Counted from the first letter of the stretch, positions 17,356-25,915 are shown. The stretch is DNA of 64,000 bases from CAZKRL01 sp964555295 (GCA_964555295.1 CAZKRL010000007.1:39708-103707), one strand, 5' to 3'. A program made the numbers and translations. Notes: generated by a model not told the origin, from the letters alone.

Positions 17356-17820
17356 ATGAGCGCCCGGTTTTTTTGGGGAATATGCTTCCTCCTGCTCATG
17401 GGCTCCTGCAGGAATATTCAGGAGGTTACCGTAGAAGGAGTAAGAGACCTGAAACTTGGAGACATGTCGGGTAAAGAGGTTCACTGCACAATGGCCTTGC
17501 TGGTGAAGAACCCCAATGGTTTCGGCATCAAGCTCAAAGATTTGGACGCCGCCATCAAGCTTGAAGGAAAGGATATCGGCAAGATTGAGCTTGAACATGC
17601 TACCAAGTTGAAGCCGGGTGAAATCAGTCGCGTCCCATTGGAATTTACCATTTCATCTGACAGCTGGAAAACCCTTTTGGGGAGTGCCATGAAGCTCATA
17701 TTCAAAGACAGTCTGAAAATGGGCGTTTCGGGATCGTTGAAAGCCAAGGCATTTATGGTGGAGAAGCGAATTGAATTCAACCAAGAACAGACCATATCTA
17801 AGTCCGATTTAGGGCTTTGA
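17356..17820 (+). CDS. LEA14-like (water-stress/WHy) domain lipoprotein
   Basis: 154 residues from the ATG at 17356, four bases after the M20 stop; an earlier start at 17233 would overlap that gene by 119 bp and lose the signal peptide. The N-terminus is a lipoprotein signal (FFWGICFLLLMGSC). The rest is an LEA_2/WHy-type beta-sandwich domain (VKNPNGFGIKLKDLDAAIKL, GKIELEHATKLKPGE, RVPLEFTI). Such domains bind or shield other macromolecules under desiccation stress in some organisms; the bacterial lipoproteins have no established role. Confidence 0.85.
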   Translation: MSARFFWGICFLLLMGSCRNIQEVTVEGVRDLKLGDMSGKEVHCTMALLVKNPNGFGIKLKDLDAAIKLEGKDIGKIELEHATKLKPGEISRVPLEFTISSDSWKTLLGSAMKLIFKDSLKMGVSGSLKAKAFMVEKRIEFNQEQTISKSDLGL

Positions 17821-17828
17821 AATTTGTG

Positions 17829-17859
17829 TTTGGAAGGAAACAAGTTCTATCTATATTTG
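17829..17859 (+). promoter_or_regulatory. Consensus promoter of rpmH
   Basis: TTTG (17829-17832) and TATATTTG (17852-17859) are separated by 19 bp, a textbook Bacteroidota sigma-ABfr promoter, 39 bp before the rpmH start. Confidence 0.8.
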
Positions 17860-17898
17860 CACCCCGCCAAAAACGGGCTCATGTAAAATCTATAGTTT

Positions 17899-18069
17899 AT
17901 GAAACGTACTTATCAACCCTCGAATACAAAGCGTAGAAACAAGCATGGTTTCCGCAAGAGAATGGCTAGTGTAAAAGGCCGCGCAGTATTGTCGGCTCGT
18001 CGTCGCAGAGGCAGAAAGAAACTCTCTGTCTCCGATGAAAGAAGACACAAGGGAATAGTGAGACTATAA
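17899..18069 (+). CDS. rpmH: 50S ribosomal protein bL34
   Basis: 56 residues, beginning [20 protein letters not shown] and ending HKGIVRL. The extremely basic composition and the KRTYQPS, HGFRKRM and [20 protein letters not shown] blocks are diagnostic of bL34; the Bacteroidota version has the longer C-terminal tail seen here. bL34 is part of the large ribosomal subunit near 23S rRNA helices. The gene is flanked by its own consensus promoter and a strong terminator, so it is a single-gene unit. It is not beside dnaA or rnpA as in many other phyla. It is easily missed because it is under 60 codons. Confidence 0.98.
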   Translation: MKRTYQPSNTKRRNKHGFRKRMASVKGRAVLSARRRRGRKKLSVSDERRHKGIVRL

Positions 18070-18090
18070 TTATTTTTTTATTAGTGATAT

Positions 18091-18117
18091 CCGCGGCCTT
18101 GGTCGCGGTTTTTTTTT
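18091..18117 (+). terminator. Terminator of rpmH
   Basis: CCGCGGCC-tt-GGTCGCGG (stem with one G-U pair) is followed by nine T residues. It lies 21 bp after the rpmH stop and just before the next promoter. Confidence 0.88.
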
Positions 18118-18122
18118 ACCCC

Positions 18123-18130
18123 TAATTTCG
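18123..18130 (+). promoter_or_regulatory. -7 element 5 nt before the glycosyltransferase ATG
   Basis: TAATTTCG ends five bases before the ATG at 18136, predicting an almost leaderless transcript. The T run of the rpmH terminator occupies the -33 region. Confidence 0.45.
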
Positions 18131-18135
18131 CCGCC

Positions 18136-19263
18136 ATGCAAATAGCGGTTGATACGAGAATGTTGCGCAGTGGCAAGTTGGATGGTATTGGTCGCTTCGC
18201 CCATGAAATCTTAAGCAGGGTGGTTCAAGCACACCCGGAGCATCAATTCCACTTCTTTTTTGACCGACCCTTTGACAAGCGATATATCTATGCGCCCAAT
18301 GTCAAGGCCCGAACCTTATTTCCGCGCGCCATGCATCCATTGTTGTTTCGGATGTGGTATGACCTTTCTTTCCCGAAAGCCGCGAAACGGGCAGGATGTG
18401 AGGTAATGGTTTGTCCCGGGCCGCTTGCTTCAACCCAGCCAGGCATGCCACAGCTTACGGTTTTACATGATCTCAATTTTGTTCATCATCCGGGAGACAT
18501 GCCCAAGGTAATCGGCAACTACTACAGAAAATATACGCCTCGTTTCGTGCAGGCATCTGATCGGTTGGCCACAGTTAGTGAATTCAGCAAAAGAGACATC
18601 TCACAAACTTACTCATACGATCTCTCTCGAATCGCTGTGATACCAAATGCTGCCGCGAGCGGTTATAAACCGCATGACGAGGCAGAAATACAAAATATTC
18701 GAAACGAGGTTTCTCAAGGCGCGCCGTACTTCCTGTTTGTTAGCACGATTTGTCCGCGCAAAAATCTCAATCGACTATTGCAGGCATATGAAAGCTTTCG
18801 CCTTGCCAATAAGAAACACATTAAAATGCTTGTTGTTGGGGATGCATTCTGGCGCGACGCTGCCATTGAGAAGACATTGAAATCCATGCAATTCAAAAAT
18901 GATGTGCTGTTTCTTGGACGTCAGAATGCATCACAAATCGTGAGAATCACGGCGGCGGCATTTGCGCTCACATACGTGAGTTACTTCGAAGGATTTGGCA
19001 TACCATTGTTGGAAGCTTTCCAGTCGGGCGTTCCCGTGATTGCCGGCGATGCAACAGCACTTCCGGAGGTTGCGGGAGGTGCTGCCTTGCTCGCAAACCC
19101 CTTCAGTGTTGAAGACATTAGCAACGCCATGCAACGAATCGCGACGGAAGCGACCTTGCGCGATGAGCTGATTCATTCAGGGTTACGGCGAGCCCAGGAA
19201 TTCTCTTGGGACCGCAGCGCTGAAAAATTTCTTGAGGCCATAGTTCATACACTGCATGCTTAA
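18136..19263 (+). CDS. Glycosyltransferase family 1/GT4
   Basis: 375 residues with a two-domain GT-B organisation. The N-terminal half has IAVDTRMLRSGKLDGIGRFA and VLHDLNFVHHP; the C-terminal half has the nucleotide-sugar-binding signature (PYFLFVSTICPRKNLNRLLQAY, YVSYFEGFGIPLLEAFQSG, PVIAGDATALPEVAGGAALL), with the E-x7-E motif of retaining GT4 enzymes. It probably transfers a sugar to a lipid-linked or surface glycan; donor and acceptor cannot be told. The 3' end overlaps rnhB by 8 bp, so the two are co-transcribed. Confidence 0.92.
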   Translation: MQIAVDTRMLRSGKLDGIGRFAHEILSRVVQAHPEHQFHFFFDRPFDKRYIYAPNVKARTLFPRAMHPLLFRMWYDLSFPKAAKRAGCEVMVCPGPLASTQPGMPQLTVLHDLNFVHHPGDMPKVIGNYYRKYTPRFVQASDRLATVSEFSKRDISQTYSYDLSRIAVIPNAAASGYKPHDEAEIQNIRNEVSQGAPYFLFVSTICPRKNLNRLLQAYESFRLANKKHIKMLVVGDAFWRDAAIEKTLKSMQFKNDVLFLGRQNASQIVRITAAAFALTYVSYFEGFGIPLLEAFQSGVPVIAGDATALPEVAGGAALLANPFSVEDISNAMQRIATEATLRDELIHSGLRRAQEFSWDRSAEKFLEAIVHTLHA

Positions 19264-19825
19264 CACCTTTGACGAAAATCTTCTGGAGGCCGGATGTGAC
19301 GAGGCCGGCAGAGGTTGTCTTGCGGGCCCTGTGTTCGCTGCTGCGGTTATTTTACCCAAAGATTTTTTTCATCCCTTGTTGAATGACTCAAAAAAGATGA
19401 CTGAGGCAGCACGAAATATTTTGCGCCCCATCATTGAACAGCATGCTATTGCATGGGCAGTAGCGAGTTGTAGCGCTGAAGAAATAGGGAGCATCAATAT
19501 TCTCAATGCGAGTATACTCGCCATGCACCGGGCATTGGATGTGCTGAAGCTCCGGCCCGAACTAATACTTGTAGATGGCAACCGATTCAAACCCTACAAA
19601 GAGATACAACATCATTGTGTCATTGGTGGCGACGGAAAATATGCGGCCATTGCTGCGGCCTCGGTGCTTGCTAAAACCTACCGAGATGAACACATGGAAA
19701 CATTGCATCAACAATATCCGCTTTACGGCTGGGACAAAAACAAAGCTTATCCTACCAAAGAACACAGACAAGCCGTAGAACGATTTGGAAAAACTCCTGA
19801 GCATCGACCTGGATTCAAAATGTGA
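19256..19825 (+). CDS. rnhB: Ribonuclease HII
   Basis: 189 residues, the family's usual length. The DEDD active site is visible: D15 and E16 in AGCDEAGRG, D107 in ILVDGNRF, and D126 in GGDGKYAAIAAASVLAKTYRD. The terminal WDKNKAYPTKEHRQAVERFG block is also typical. It cuts RNA of RNA-DNA hybrids and removes single ribonucleotides misincorporated in DNA. It overlaps the upstream glycosyltransferase gene by 8 bp and ends 7 bp from the convergent gene on the other strand. Confidence 0.97.
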   Translation: MLNTFDENLLEAGCDEAGRGCLAGPVFAAAVILPKDFFHPLLNDSKKMTEAARNILRPIIEQHAIAWAVASCSAEEIGSINILNASILAMHRALDVLKLRPELILVDGNRFKPYKEIQHHCVIGGDGKYAAIAAASVLAKTYRDEHMETLHQQYPLYGWDKNKAYPTKEHRQAVERFGKTPEHRPGFKM

Positions 19826-19832
19826 GTAGAGA

Positions 19833-21194
19833 TTAAGAGCACAACCACTCCAGCAGCGCACCCGGTTCTGCCTCAGCGTAGAAATCATTTCTATTGGGCA
19901 AAGCATACGTGTCCCTTTCCTTCAAATATAATTCTACAGGATCGTCATTAAAATCACAAGGGAAAGCGACACCCATGGACAGAATTTCACGGGCATAATC
20001 CATTGAGTAACCATAATTCTGTATTGAAATATTGAACACTTCATAACCAAGAGCATCGAAAAAAGTAGTTGAATAAATACTGATTTGAATCCGCGACTTT
20101 GCAAATAACTCCTTAATTGAGACATTGGCATCTTCAATATCTATGTGCTCAAAGGAACTTTGAAGGTAACGATCACGATGTTTTTCAAGCGGATGCAATT
20201 TCACAGTTGCACGCCAACCTGGATGATTGGAAAGTTTGGTATCGAGTGATTTCAAATATGTCAAATAATCTCCATCAAGATTCTTCTGAGAACAAACCAC
20301 GATAAGATTCTCTTTTGCCAAATGGGGGAATTCCTTTTTGCCTGGCTCATAATATTCTCCAATAACATGAATCCTATTTTCTGTAAACTCACAACCCCGA
20401 AGCAATAGCTCCTTCCACTTTTCACCATAAACTCCGATTCTGTCGGGGAATAAACCGGTTGATAGGGCCGTCTTATATTGATCAGGATAGACATAATAAA
20501 TATCATTCACCGCAATTAGTCCATGTTGCAATTCGACAGACTCAATATCCAAAACATTCAATGCGGCCAATAAACCCTCCTTGTGATAATGACAAGTAAA
20601 TACCACTTTTCTTGCCCCCTTGCCCTTAAATAAAGAGTAGTAAAATCGGAACTCGTCATAGAAAACATGAAAGCAACTCTTTAGATATAATAATTCCGAC
20701 ACAGTGAACAAGCCCGATTTCTGCGCTTTGGCAAGAACTCTATTGATATCCGATAATAACATCAACTCCTTAGAATCCGGAATAGCTCGTGCTCTCGAAA
20801 GATTACTAATACGATAATCACAAGACAAAAAAACACTTCCAAGATTGATAACAGTTAATTTTTCAGGGTTAATAACACGAATTATTTCATGGAAGTAAAA
20901 AGAAACACTCTCGCCAGCTGAGTTTATTTTGGAACGGTTCTCGGCTAAAAGAACCAAATCATTCAAATGAACGGCACTTGCCTTCGCTGCCACCTTTCGT
21001 ATGAAAACAAAAACATATTGAATCCAAAGAGGGAAATGAAAATAATTTCTAAGTAATTTTCTAGTAGATCCATTTTCAGAATATGATAATGCGTGTTGAA
21101 ATATCTTAATATAATTGAACTGCTCCCCATGGCAGATATGACCATCGCCAAGTTTAGAATTAATATAATTATTTAATTCAGGGTATGATTTCAC
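19833..21194 (-). CDS. GT-B-fold surface polysaccharide biosynthesis protein
   Basis: 453 residues, no signal peptide. No close family is recognised, but the C-terminal half has features of capsule/teichoic-type GT-B proteins: SVELQHGLIAVND (the Q-H-G motif), GVYGEKWKELLL, VKLHPLEKHRDRY and SIYSTTFFDALGYEV, the pattern of nucleotide- or polyprenyl-phosphate-binding Rossmann domains. A role in building or modifying a surface glycan is inferred. The start is GTG at 21194, three bases after the stop of the DUF4910 gene, so the two form an operon. The region is somewhat richer in A+T than its neighbours by eye. Confidence 0.65.
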   Translation of the reverse strand: MKSYPELNNYINSKLGDGHICHGEQFNYIKIFQHALSYSENGSTRKLLRNYFHFPLWIQYVFVFIRKVAAKASAVHLNDLVLLAENRSKINSAGESVSFYFHEIIRVINPEKLTVINLGSVFLSCDYRISNLSRARAIPDSKELMLLSDINRVLAKAQKSGLFTVSELLYLKSCFHVFYDEFRFYYSLFKGKGARKVVFTCHYHKEGLLAALNVLDIESVELQHGLIAVNDIYYVYPDQYKTALSTGLFPDRIGVYGEKWKELLLRGCEFTENRIHVIGEYYEPGKKEFPHLAKENLIVVCSQKNLDGDYLTYLKSLDTKLSNHPGWRATVKLHPLEKHRDRYLQSSFEHIDIEDANVSIKELFAKSRIQISIYSTTFFDALGYEVFNISIQNYGYSMDYAREILSMGVAFPCDFNDDPVELYLKERDTYALPNRNDFYAEAEPGALLEWLCS

Positions 21195-21197
21195 AAC

Positions 21198-22475
21198 TCA
21201 ACGCATTTCAATCAAACCTTCCCTTATACATCTCTCAATAATATCGCTATACAACAATGCGAACTCATCCCGCCGCTCAGCTATATCTATCACGTTAGTT
21301 GTTCCATCACAGTGCGCGAGCAGATGCATCATACGGTGCACATTGGTACGATCATACAGCGGATTCACGGAAGATGGATACATCCCTCTTTTGCCTAGCT
21401 GTGGTTCACATCCTGCTAAGGTTGAAAAATAAACATGATCTATCTCAAGGAGTTGACTTATGGCCAGATAAGTATCAATCGTTTCCGCCATGGCAGAAAA
21501 GGAAATATAACGTTTGTTATCAAGAGAGGTGTGATACTCCCGATACCTCTGGTAGGGTGTGCGCATCAAGGATCCCACTGGTAAATTAAAACCAGGTGAA
21601 CAGTATTGCCGCTCGTCACTTCCTCCAACCGAAAATGACTCGATGTTGTAATCGATCTTTGAGAATTTCAATACGTGTTCGGCCACGCGATCGCCCAAGG
21701 CGTTATCCCTTCTTGATTTCTTGTAATGAAACTTACCATCATCACCTACACAAGTAACTACATAACCTGCCGCAAGGTTCTTCTTCATGGTTTCTCCCCA
21801 CTCATCTAAAAAAGCAATAACACCAATGGTCTCAGGAGCAAACAAGAATCTATAGGAATAATAACGATCATTTTTCTTCGCGATCTCTGCAGCCAAGAAT
21901 GCAGTCACCAACGGCCCGCTTAGCTCGTTGTTGGCCATAGAGGGGTGACAACAATACGTGCTAAAAAGAATCTCTTTTTTTGATTTACCGGGCAAATAAA
22001 ATTGACCATAAGTCAATGATCCAGGTTTCAGGTCAGCGTCAATAAATACACGATAATTACCTTCCTTCGGCAGCGTGATCAACGTGTTATGATCCAAACA
22101 AAAGCCCCAGTTTTCTTTGTAATACGAGGTAATGTAGGGAATGGCATCGGGCATCTCGGGTATGCTGTGCAAATGTTGAATCAACTCATCATAAGTAAGC
22201 TCCCGATTAACAGGTATCGAATAGTTGACCACATGCAGATTGTTGTTTTCGAAGCAAGCAATTTTATCGCCTGATGGAGTAATGATGTACGCATCTCTGA
22301 TATTCCATTCATTAGGAATCGTCCAATCAAATACTTGCTTCCCAGTTGGCACCTCTGAGATTTGCAGGGGTATGATTTCGCTCAGAATCTGCAATGATTC
22401 CCTCAATCCATTGCCCGTAATACTCCGGCAAATGGGCCATAGTTTGTCAAAATATTTTTCCAGATTCTCAAGCAT
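21198..22475 (-). CDS. DUF4910 (M28-like aminopeptidase fold) protein with C-terminal winged helix
   Basis: 425 residues. Two features of the DUF4910/DUF2172 family are clear: WPICRSITGNGLRESL at the N-terminus and a zinc-peptidase-like core, with STYCCHPSMANNELSGP, FLFAPETIGVIAFL, GGSDERQYCSPG and REYHTSLDN supplying candidate metal ligands (H, N/D, E, D, H). The last ~80 residues look like a small helix-turn-helix domain (RRDEFALLYSDIIERCIREGL). Such proteins are found in polysaccharide and modified-peptide gene clusters; the substrate is unknown. Its partner here is the GT-B protein immediately downstream. A TACTTTCG element ends 4 nt before the ATG. Confidence 0.82.
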   Translation of the reverse strand: MLENLEKYFDKLWPICRSITGNGLRESLQILSEIIPLQISEVPTGKQVFDWTIPNEWNIRDAYIITPSGDKIACFENNNLHVVNYSIPVNRELTYDELIQHLHSIPEMPDAIPYITSYYKENWGFCLDHNTLITLPKEGNYRVFIDADLKPGSLTYGQFYLPGKSKKEILFSTYCCHPSMANNELSGPLVTAFLAAEIAKKNDRYYSYRFLFAPETIGVIAFLDEWGETMKKNLAAGYVVTCVGDDGKFHYKKSRRDNALGDRVAEHVLKFSKIDYNIESFSVGGSDERQYCSPGFNLPVGSLMRTPYQRYREYHTSLDNKRYISFSAMAETIDTYLAISQLLEIDHVYFSTLAGCEPQLGKRGMYPSSVNPLYDRTNVHRMMHLLAHCDGTTNVIDIAERRDEFALLYSDIIERCIREGLIEMR

Positions 22476-22479
22476 GAAG

Positions 22480-22487
22480 CGAAAGTA
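22480..22487 (-). promoter_or_regulatory. -7 element 4 nt before the DUF4910 gene ATG
   Basis: TACTTTCG on the minus strand, spaced CTTC from the ATG, predicts a leaderless mRNA for the two-gene carbohydrate operon. Confidence 0.5.
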
Positions 22488-22612
22488 AGATGGCGGAAGT
22501 TATATCTTCATGCAACATCAAAAATGATATTTCCTATGACGTAGTCGGTGGGAAGCCGATGATGAAAGATGTTTTGCGCAGTTACTACATGCTGAGAAAA
22601 GCTGCTCAATGT

Positions 22613-25600
22613 TTAGCATACGACATTCACAATTCGACCCGGAACCACAATGATTTTTTTGATGGGCTTGCCATCGAGATATTTTTCAGTTTGTGATTCA
22701 GAGCGTATGATTTGCTCTACCTCAGGCGCTCCGAGCGAAGTTGAAATACGATGGAAAAAACGGGTTTTTCCATTGAATGAAACCGGATATTCAAAGGTGT
22801 CGGACTCAAGATACTCCTCATTGAATTGAGGCCAAATGGCATCACACACGGTTGTGGAATGTCCGAGCGACTCCCATACTTCCTCAGCAATATGCGGCGC
22901 GAAGGGTGAGAGCAGGACCACCAGCGGTTCAATCACCCTTCGTTTGGTGCAGTTCAAATCATGTAATTCATTCACACAAATCATGAAAGCGCTCACGCAC
23001 GTGTTCCAAGAGTAACGATCGAGATCCTCCGTGATTTTTTTGATGGTCTTGTGAAGGGTCTTAAGCTCATCTCGGCTGGGCTCTTCTTCCGTAATTCGCA
23101 GGCCCTTCTGCTCGTCAAAGATCAACCGCCAGAATCGACGAAGGAAGTTGTGAACTCCATTGATACTCTTGGTATCCCATGGCTTGCTCTGCTCAACAGG
23201 CCCGAGAAACATTTCGTACAAGCGCAAGGTATCTGCACCGTGACTCTTGCATAGATTGTCGGGATTGTCGACATTGAACCATCGTTTCGACATTTTATCG
23301 ATCGCATAAGTGCAGGTATATTCACCTTTTTCGTTGAAGATGAACTCAGCGTCCTTGTATTCAGGCAACCATTTTTTGAATGCCTCCGTATCGAGTTTAT
23401 CGTTATCAACGATATGAATGTCTACATACAACTGCTGGGTTTCGTATTGATCTTTCAGCTCAGAACTAACGAATGTTTTGGTGCCAGTGATTCTGTAAAC
23501 GTGATTGCTTCGTCCCAAGATCATCCCCTGATTGATCAGCTTGCGAAAGGGCTCGTCAAATGATATATGGCCCAGATCATGCAGCAACTTCGTCCAGAAT
23601 CTTGCATATAACAGATGGCCGGTGGCATGTTCCGAACCGCCCATGTACAGATCTACCTGATTCCAGTAATCGGTTTTTTCTCTTGCTGCAAATTCATTCT
23701 CGTTTTTTGGATCCATGTAGCGCAAGAAATACCAGGAAGATCCCGCCCAACCGGGCATGGTGTTGTATTCGAGGCGCCTCACCCCCAGCCCCTCTCCAAA
23801 GGAGAGGGGAGTTGTGTGTAAGTTCTCTTGGATGCTATTAATTACAAAACTTACATTGGCCAAGACTTGATCATTGGTAAAGCGAATAACTCGATATCCA
23901 AGTGCTTGCAGGTATTCAGTTCTTAAACGATCGTATTCTCTCTGCTCTGGGATTTCATGAATACTGCCGTCAATCTCGACAATGAGTTTTTTTGTCAAGC
24001 ATACGAAGTCAACGATGAAATCACCAATAGTATGTTGTCTTCGAAAAGCAACATTGAGTTTTTTGTTACGGATGTTCTGCCATATAAGGTCTTCAGCTGC
24101 AGTAGGATTTTTTCTATTATACCTTGCGAATTCTTTAAGTTTAGACCAAGCAAGAACATTGGCGGTCTGCCAATCGAGAATTCTTTGATGTAAATCATTT
24201 TCTGCCAGGTTTGCACCCTCCTCTCCAAAGGAGAGGGACTGGGGGTGAGGCTCGTATTTCCAATCACTTGCCCTGGCCAGCGGCGGCTCTCCCTCTTCTG
24301 TCGGCAGATAGGTGTCGATATCAGGCAAGATGATAGGTAAATCGCTTTCACTAACAAGATGCGGCAGTTCGTTATCGTAATACACTGGTATGGGTTCGCC
24401 CCAGTATCGCTGCCTGCTAAACACTGCATCGCGCAATCGGTAGTTGGTCTTTCCTTTACCTGCCTCTTGTTTTTCCAAGGCATCAATAACGGCTGCGCAG
24501 GCATCGGCATATTTCATGCCGCTGATGAAATCTGAATTTGCAATGACTACATCCTTTGAAGCTTCAGCTTTCTCGCTTACATCGGCGCCGTCAATGATAT
24601 TTGGGATAGGCAGATCAAATTTTTTGGCGAAATCATAATCGCGCTGATCGCCGCATGGTACAGCCATTACAGCGCCTGTACCATAGCCGGCCAACACATA
24701 GTCGGCGGTCCAAATCGGAATTCTTTCATGACTGAGAGGATGAATAGCAAATGCGCCGGTGAATGCGCCCGTAACCGTTTTTACTTCTGACTGTCGTTCG
24801 CGCTCTGATCGCGCCATTGCCTTATGCACATAGGTGCTTACCTCTTCGCGTTGCTCTGCAGTGGTAATAATAGGAACTAAGGTGTGTTCGGGTGCCAGGG
24901 TAAGAAAAGAAACACCAAATATGGTATCGGGCCGGGTGGTAAAAACCTCGATGTCGTGGCCTGTTTCCGTTTTGAAAATAACCGAGGCACCAGTGCTTTT
25001 ACCGATCCAGTTCCGTTGCACTTCTTTGATGCTTTCGCTCCAATCAATTTGATCAAGACCCTCGAGCAAGCGATCGGCGTATGCACTGATGCGCATACTC
25101 CATTGCATCATTTTTTTCTGCACCACGGGATGACCACCGCGCTCGCTGAGACCATCTTTAATTTCATCATTGGCAAGAACCGTTCCCAGAGCGGGGCACC
25201 AGTTAACCACGGATTCTGCCAGGTAGGTCATTCTGTAATGCATGAGAATCAGCTCGCGTTGATCCAGATTCATGCTGTGCCAGTCAGTGGCAGAGAAGGT
25301 GCCATCAAACGCAGCGCCAAAGAAAAATTTTTCCTTTGGCAGATGCTTATGCCAGTTCTCTTCGCAAGCGGCATCTACCTCGTAATTTCCATTTCTTTCG
25401 AAGGCTTCAATGAGCGTAGATATATGTTCAGCACGTGTGGTCTTCTTATTGAACCAACTGTTGTAGATGATACAAAAGATTTGCTGTGTCCATTTGTAGT
25501 AAGAAGGATCGCTGGTTCTTACTTCTCTGTCCCAGTCGAAGCTAAAGCCAATCTTATCAAGTTGTTTGCGATATCTTCTGATGTTGGCTTCGGTAGAAAT

Positions 25601-25891
25601 CTCGGGGTGCATGCCGGTTTGAATGGCATACTGTTCGGCGGGCAGGCCGAAGCTGTCATATCCCATGGGATGCAGCACGTTGTATCCGCAGTGTCTTTTG
25701 TATCGAGCAATGATATCACTGGCGATATACCCAAGGGGATGTCCGACATGCAAACCGGCGCCACTGGGGTAAGGGAACATATCGAGCACATAATACTTGG
25801 GCTTGTCGCTTGTTTCAGATACGGCGTAGGTTTTTTGCTCGCGCCATCGGCGTTGCCATTTTTCTTCGATTTCAGAGAAGGGATATTCCAT
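22613..25891 (-). CDS. leuS: Leucyl-tRNA synthetase carrying an in-frame DUF559 insertion
   Basis: 1092 residues, about 160 more than relatives would have. Class-I signatures are intact: GLHVGHPLGY (HIGH, residues 46-55) and DKMSKR (KMSKS, 866-870); the CP1 editing domain occupies roughly 230-420 (TTRPDTIFG, GYGTGAVMAVPCGDQRD), and MPGWAGSSWYF (712-722) forms part of the synthetic site. Residues 547-706 do not belong to LeuRS: they are encoded by an inserted element with palindromic ends and contain a DUF559 endonuclease-like domain. The host sequence would read DWKY directly into LEYNTMPGW. No stop or frameshift breaks the gene, so the essential enzyme is probably made with the extra domain. 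No intein splice motifs (N-terminal Cys/Ser block or C-terminal His-Asn) are seen at the junctions. Confidence 0.95.
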   Translation of the reverse strand: MEYPFSEIEEKWQRRWREQKTYAVSETSDKPKYYVLDMFPYPSGAGLHVGHPLGYIASDIIARYKRHCGYNVLHPMGYDSFGLPAEQYAIQTGMHPEISTEANIRRYRKQLDKIGFSFDWDREVRTSDPSYYKWTQQIFCIIYNSWFNKKTTRAEHISTLIEAFERNGNYEVDAACEENWHKHLPKEKFFFGAAFDGTFSATDWHSMNLDQRELILMHYRMTYLAESVVNWCPALGTVLANDEIKDGLSERGGHPVVQKKMMQWSMRISAYADRLLEGLDQIDWSESIKEVQRNWIGKSTGASVIFKTETGHDIEVFTTRPDTIFGVSFLTLAPEHTLVPIITTAEQREEVSTYVHKAMARSERERQSEVKTVTGAFTGAFAIHPLSHERIPIWTADYVLAGYGTGAVMAVPCGDQRDYDFAKKFDLPIPNIIDGADVSEKAEASKDVVIANSDFISGMKYADACAAVIDALEKQEAGKGKTNYRLRDAVFSRQRYWGEPIPVYYDNELPHLVSESDLPIILPDIDTYLPTEEGEPPLARASDWKYEPHPQSLSFGEEGANLAENDLHQRILDWQTANVLAWSKLKEFARYNRKNPTAAEDLIWQNIRNKKLNVAFRRQHTIGDFIVDFVCLTKKLIVEIDGSIHEIPEQREYDRLRTEYLQALGYRVIRFTNDQVLANVSFVINSIQENLHTTPLSFGEGLGVRRLEYNTMPGWAGSSWYFLRYMDPKNENEFAAREKTDYWNQVDLYMGGSEHATGHLLYARFWTKLLHDLGHISFDEPFRKLINQGMILGRSNHVYRITGTKTFVSSELKDQYETQQLYVDIHIVDNDKLDTEAFKKWLPEYKDAEFIFNEKGEYTCTYAIDKMSKRWFNVDNPDNLCKSHGADTLRLYEMFLGPVEQSKPWDTKSINGVHNFLRRFWRLIFDEQKGLRITEEEPSRDELKTLHKTIKKITEDLDRYSWNTCVSAFMICVNELHDLNCTKRRVIEPLVVLLSPFAPHIAEEVWESLGHSTTVCDAIWPQFNEEYLESDTFEYPVSFNGKTRFFHRISTSLGAPEVEQIIRSESQTEKYLDGKPIKKIIVVPGRIVNVVC
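23776..23811. repeat. Left palindromic arm of the DUF559 element
   Basis: GCCTCACCCCCAG is followed by a 9-bp stem CCCCTCTCC/GGAGAGGGG with an AAA loop. On the leuS strand it is read as PLSFGEGLGVRR. Confidence 0.9.
24216..24251. repeat. Right palindromic arm of the DUF559 element
   Basis: Inverted copy of the left arm, ending CTGGGGGTGAGGC, with a 7-bp stem CCTCTCC/GGAGAGG and AAA loop. On the leuS strand it is read as PHPQSLSFGEE. Confidence 0.9.
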
Positions 25892-25907
25892 TGCGTTTTA
25901 ACGCGGG

Positions 25908-25915
25908 CGAAGATA
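25908..25915 (-). promoter_or_regulatory. -7 element of leuS
   Basis: TATCTTCG on the minus strand, 16 bp before the ATG. The same octamer precedes ileS and hemL. Confidence 0.5.

Larger units (their letters stand above)
23776..24251 (-). mobile_element. 476-bp palindrome-ended element encoding a DUF559 domain, inside leuS
   Basis: Both ends carry a 22-bp terminal inverted repeat with one mismatch, beginning GCCTCACCCCCAG; each is followed by its own palindrome CCTCTCC-aaa-GGAGAGG. Between them, residues 584-690 of the LeuRS frame form a Vsr/DUF559-type PD-(D/E)xK-like domain: LKEFARYNRKNPTAAEDLIW, FRRQHTIGDFIVDFVC, LIVEIDGSIH, YRVIRFTNDQV, with D628, E639, D641 and H645 as candidate catalytic residues. 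The reading frame crosses both arms. No convincing target-site duplication is seen. Stand-alone DUF559 proteins of this sequence type are common in Bacteroidota, which supports mobility. Confidence 0.85.

Noticed and set aside
22490..22696. 68-codon ORF between leuS and the DUF4910 gene
   Set aside because: It runs into the 3' end of leuS on the other strand and has no domain or promoter.
23776..24251. Intein in leuS
   Set aside because: No Cys/Ser N-terminal block, no His-Asn at the C-terminal junction, and the ends are DNA palindromes; it is a DUF559 insertion instead.
23766..24262. Target-site duplication flanking the DUF559 element
   Set aside because: AATAC occurs on both sides but out of register with the repeat ends; too weak to claim.
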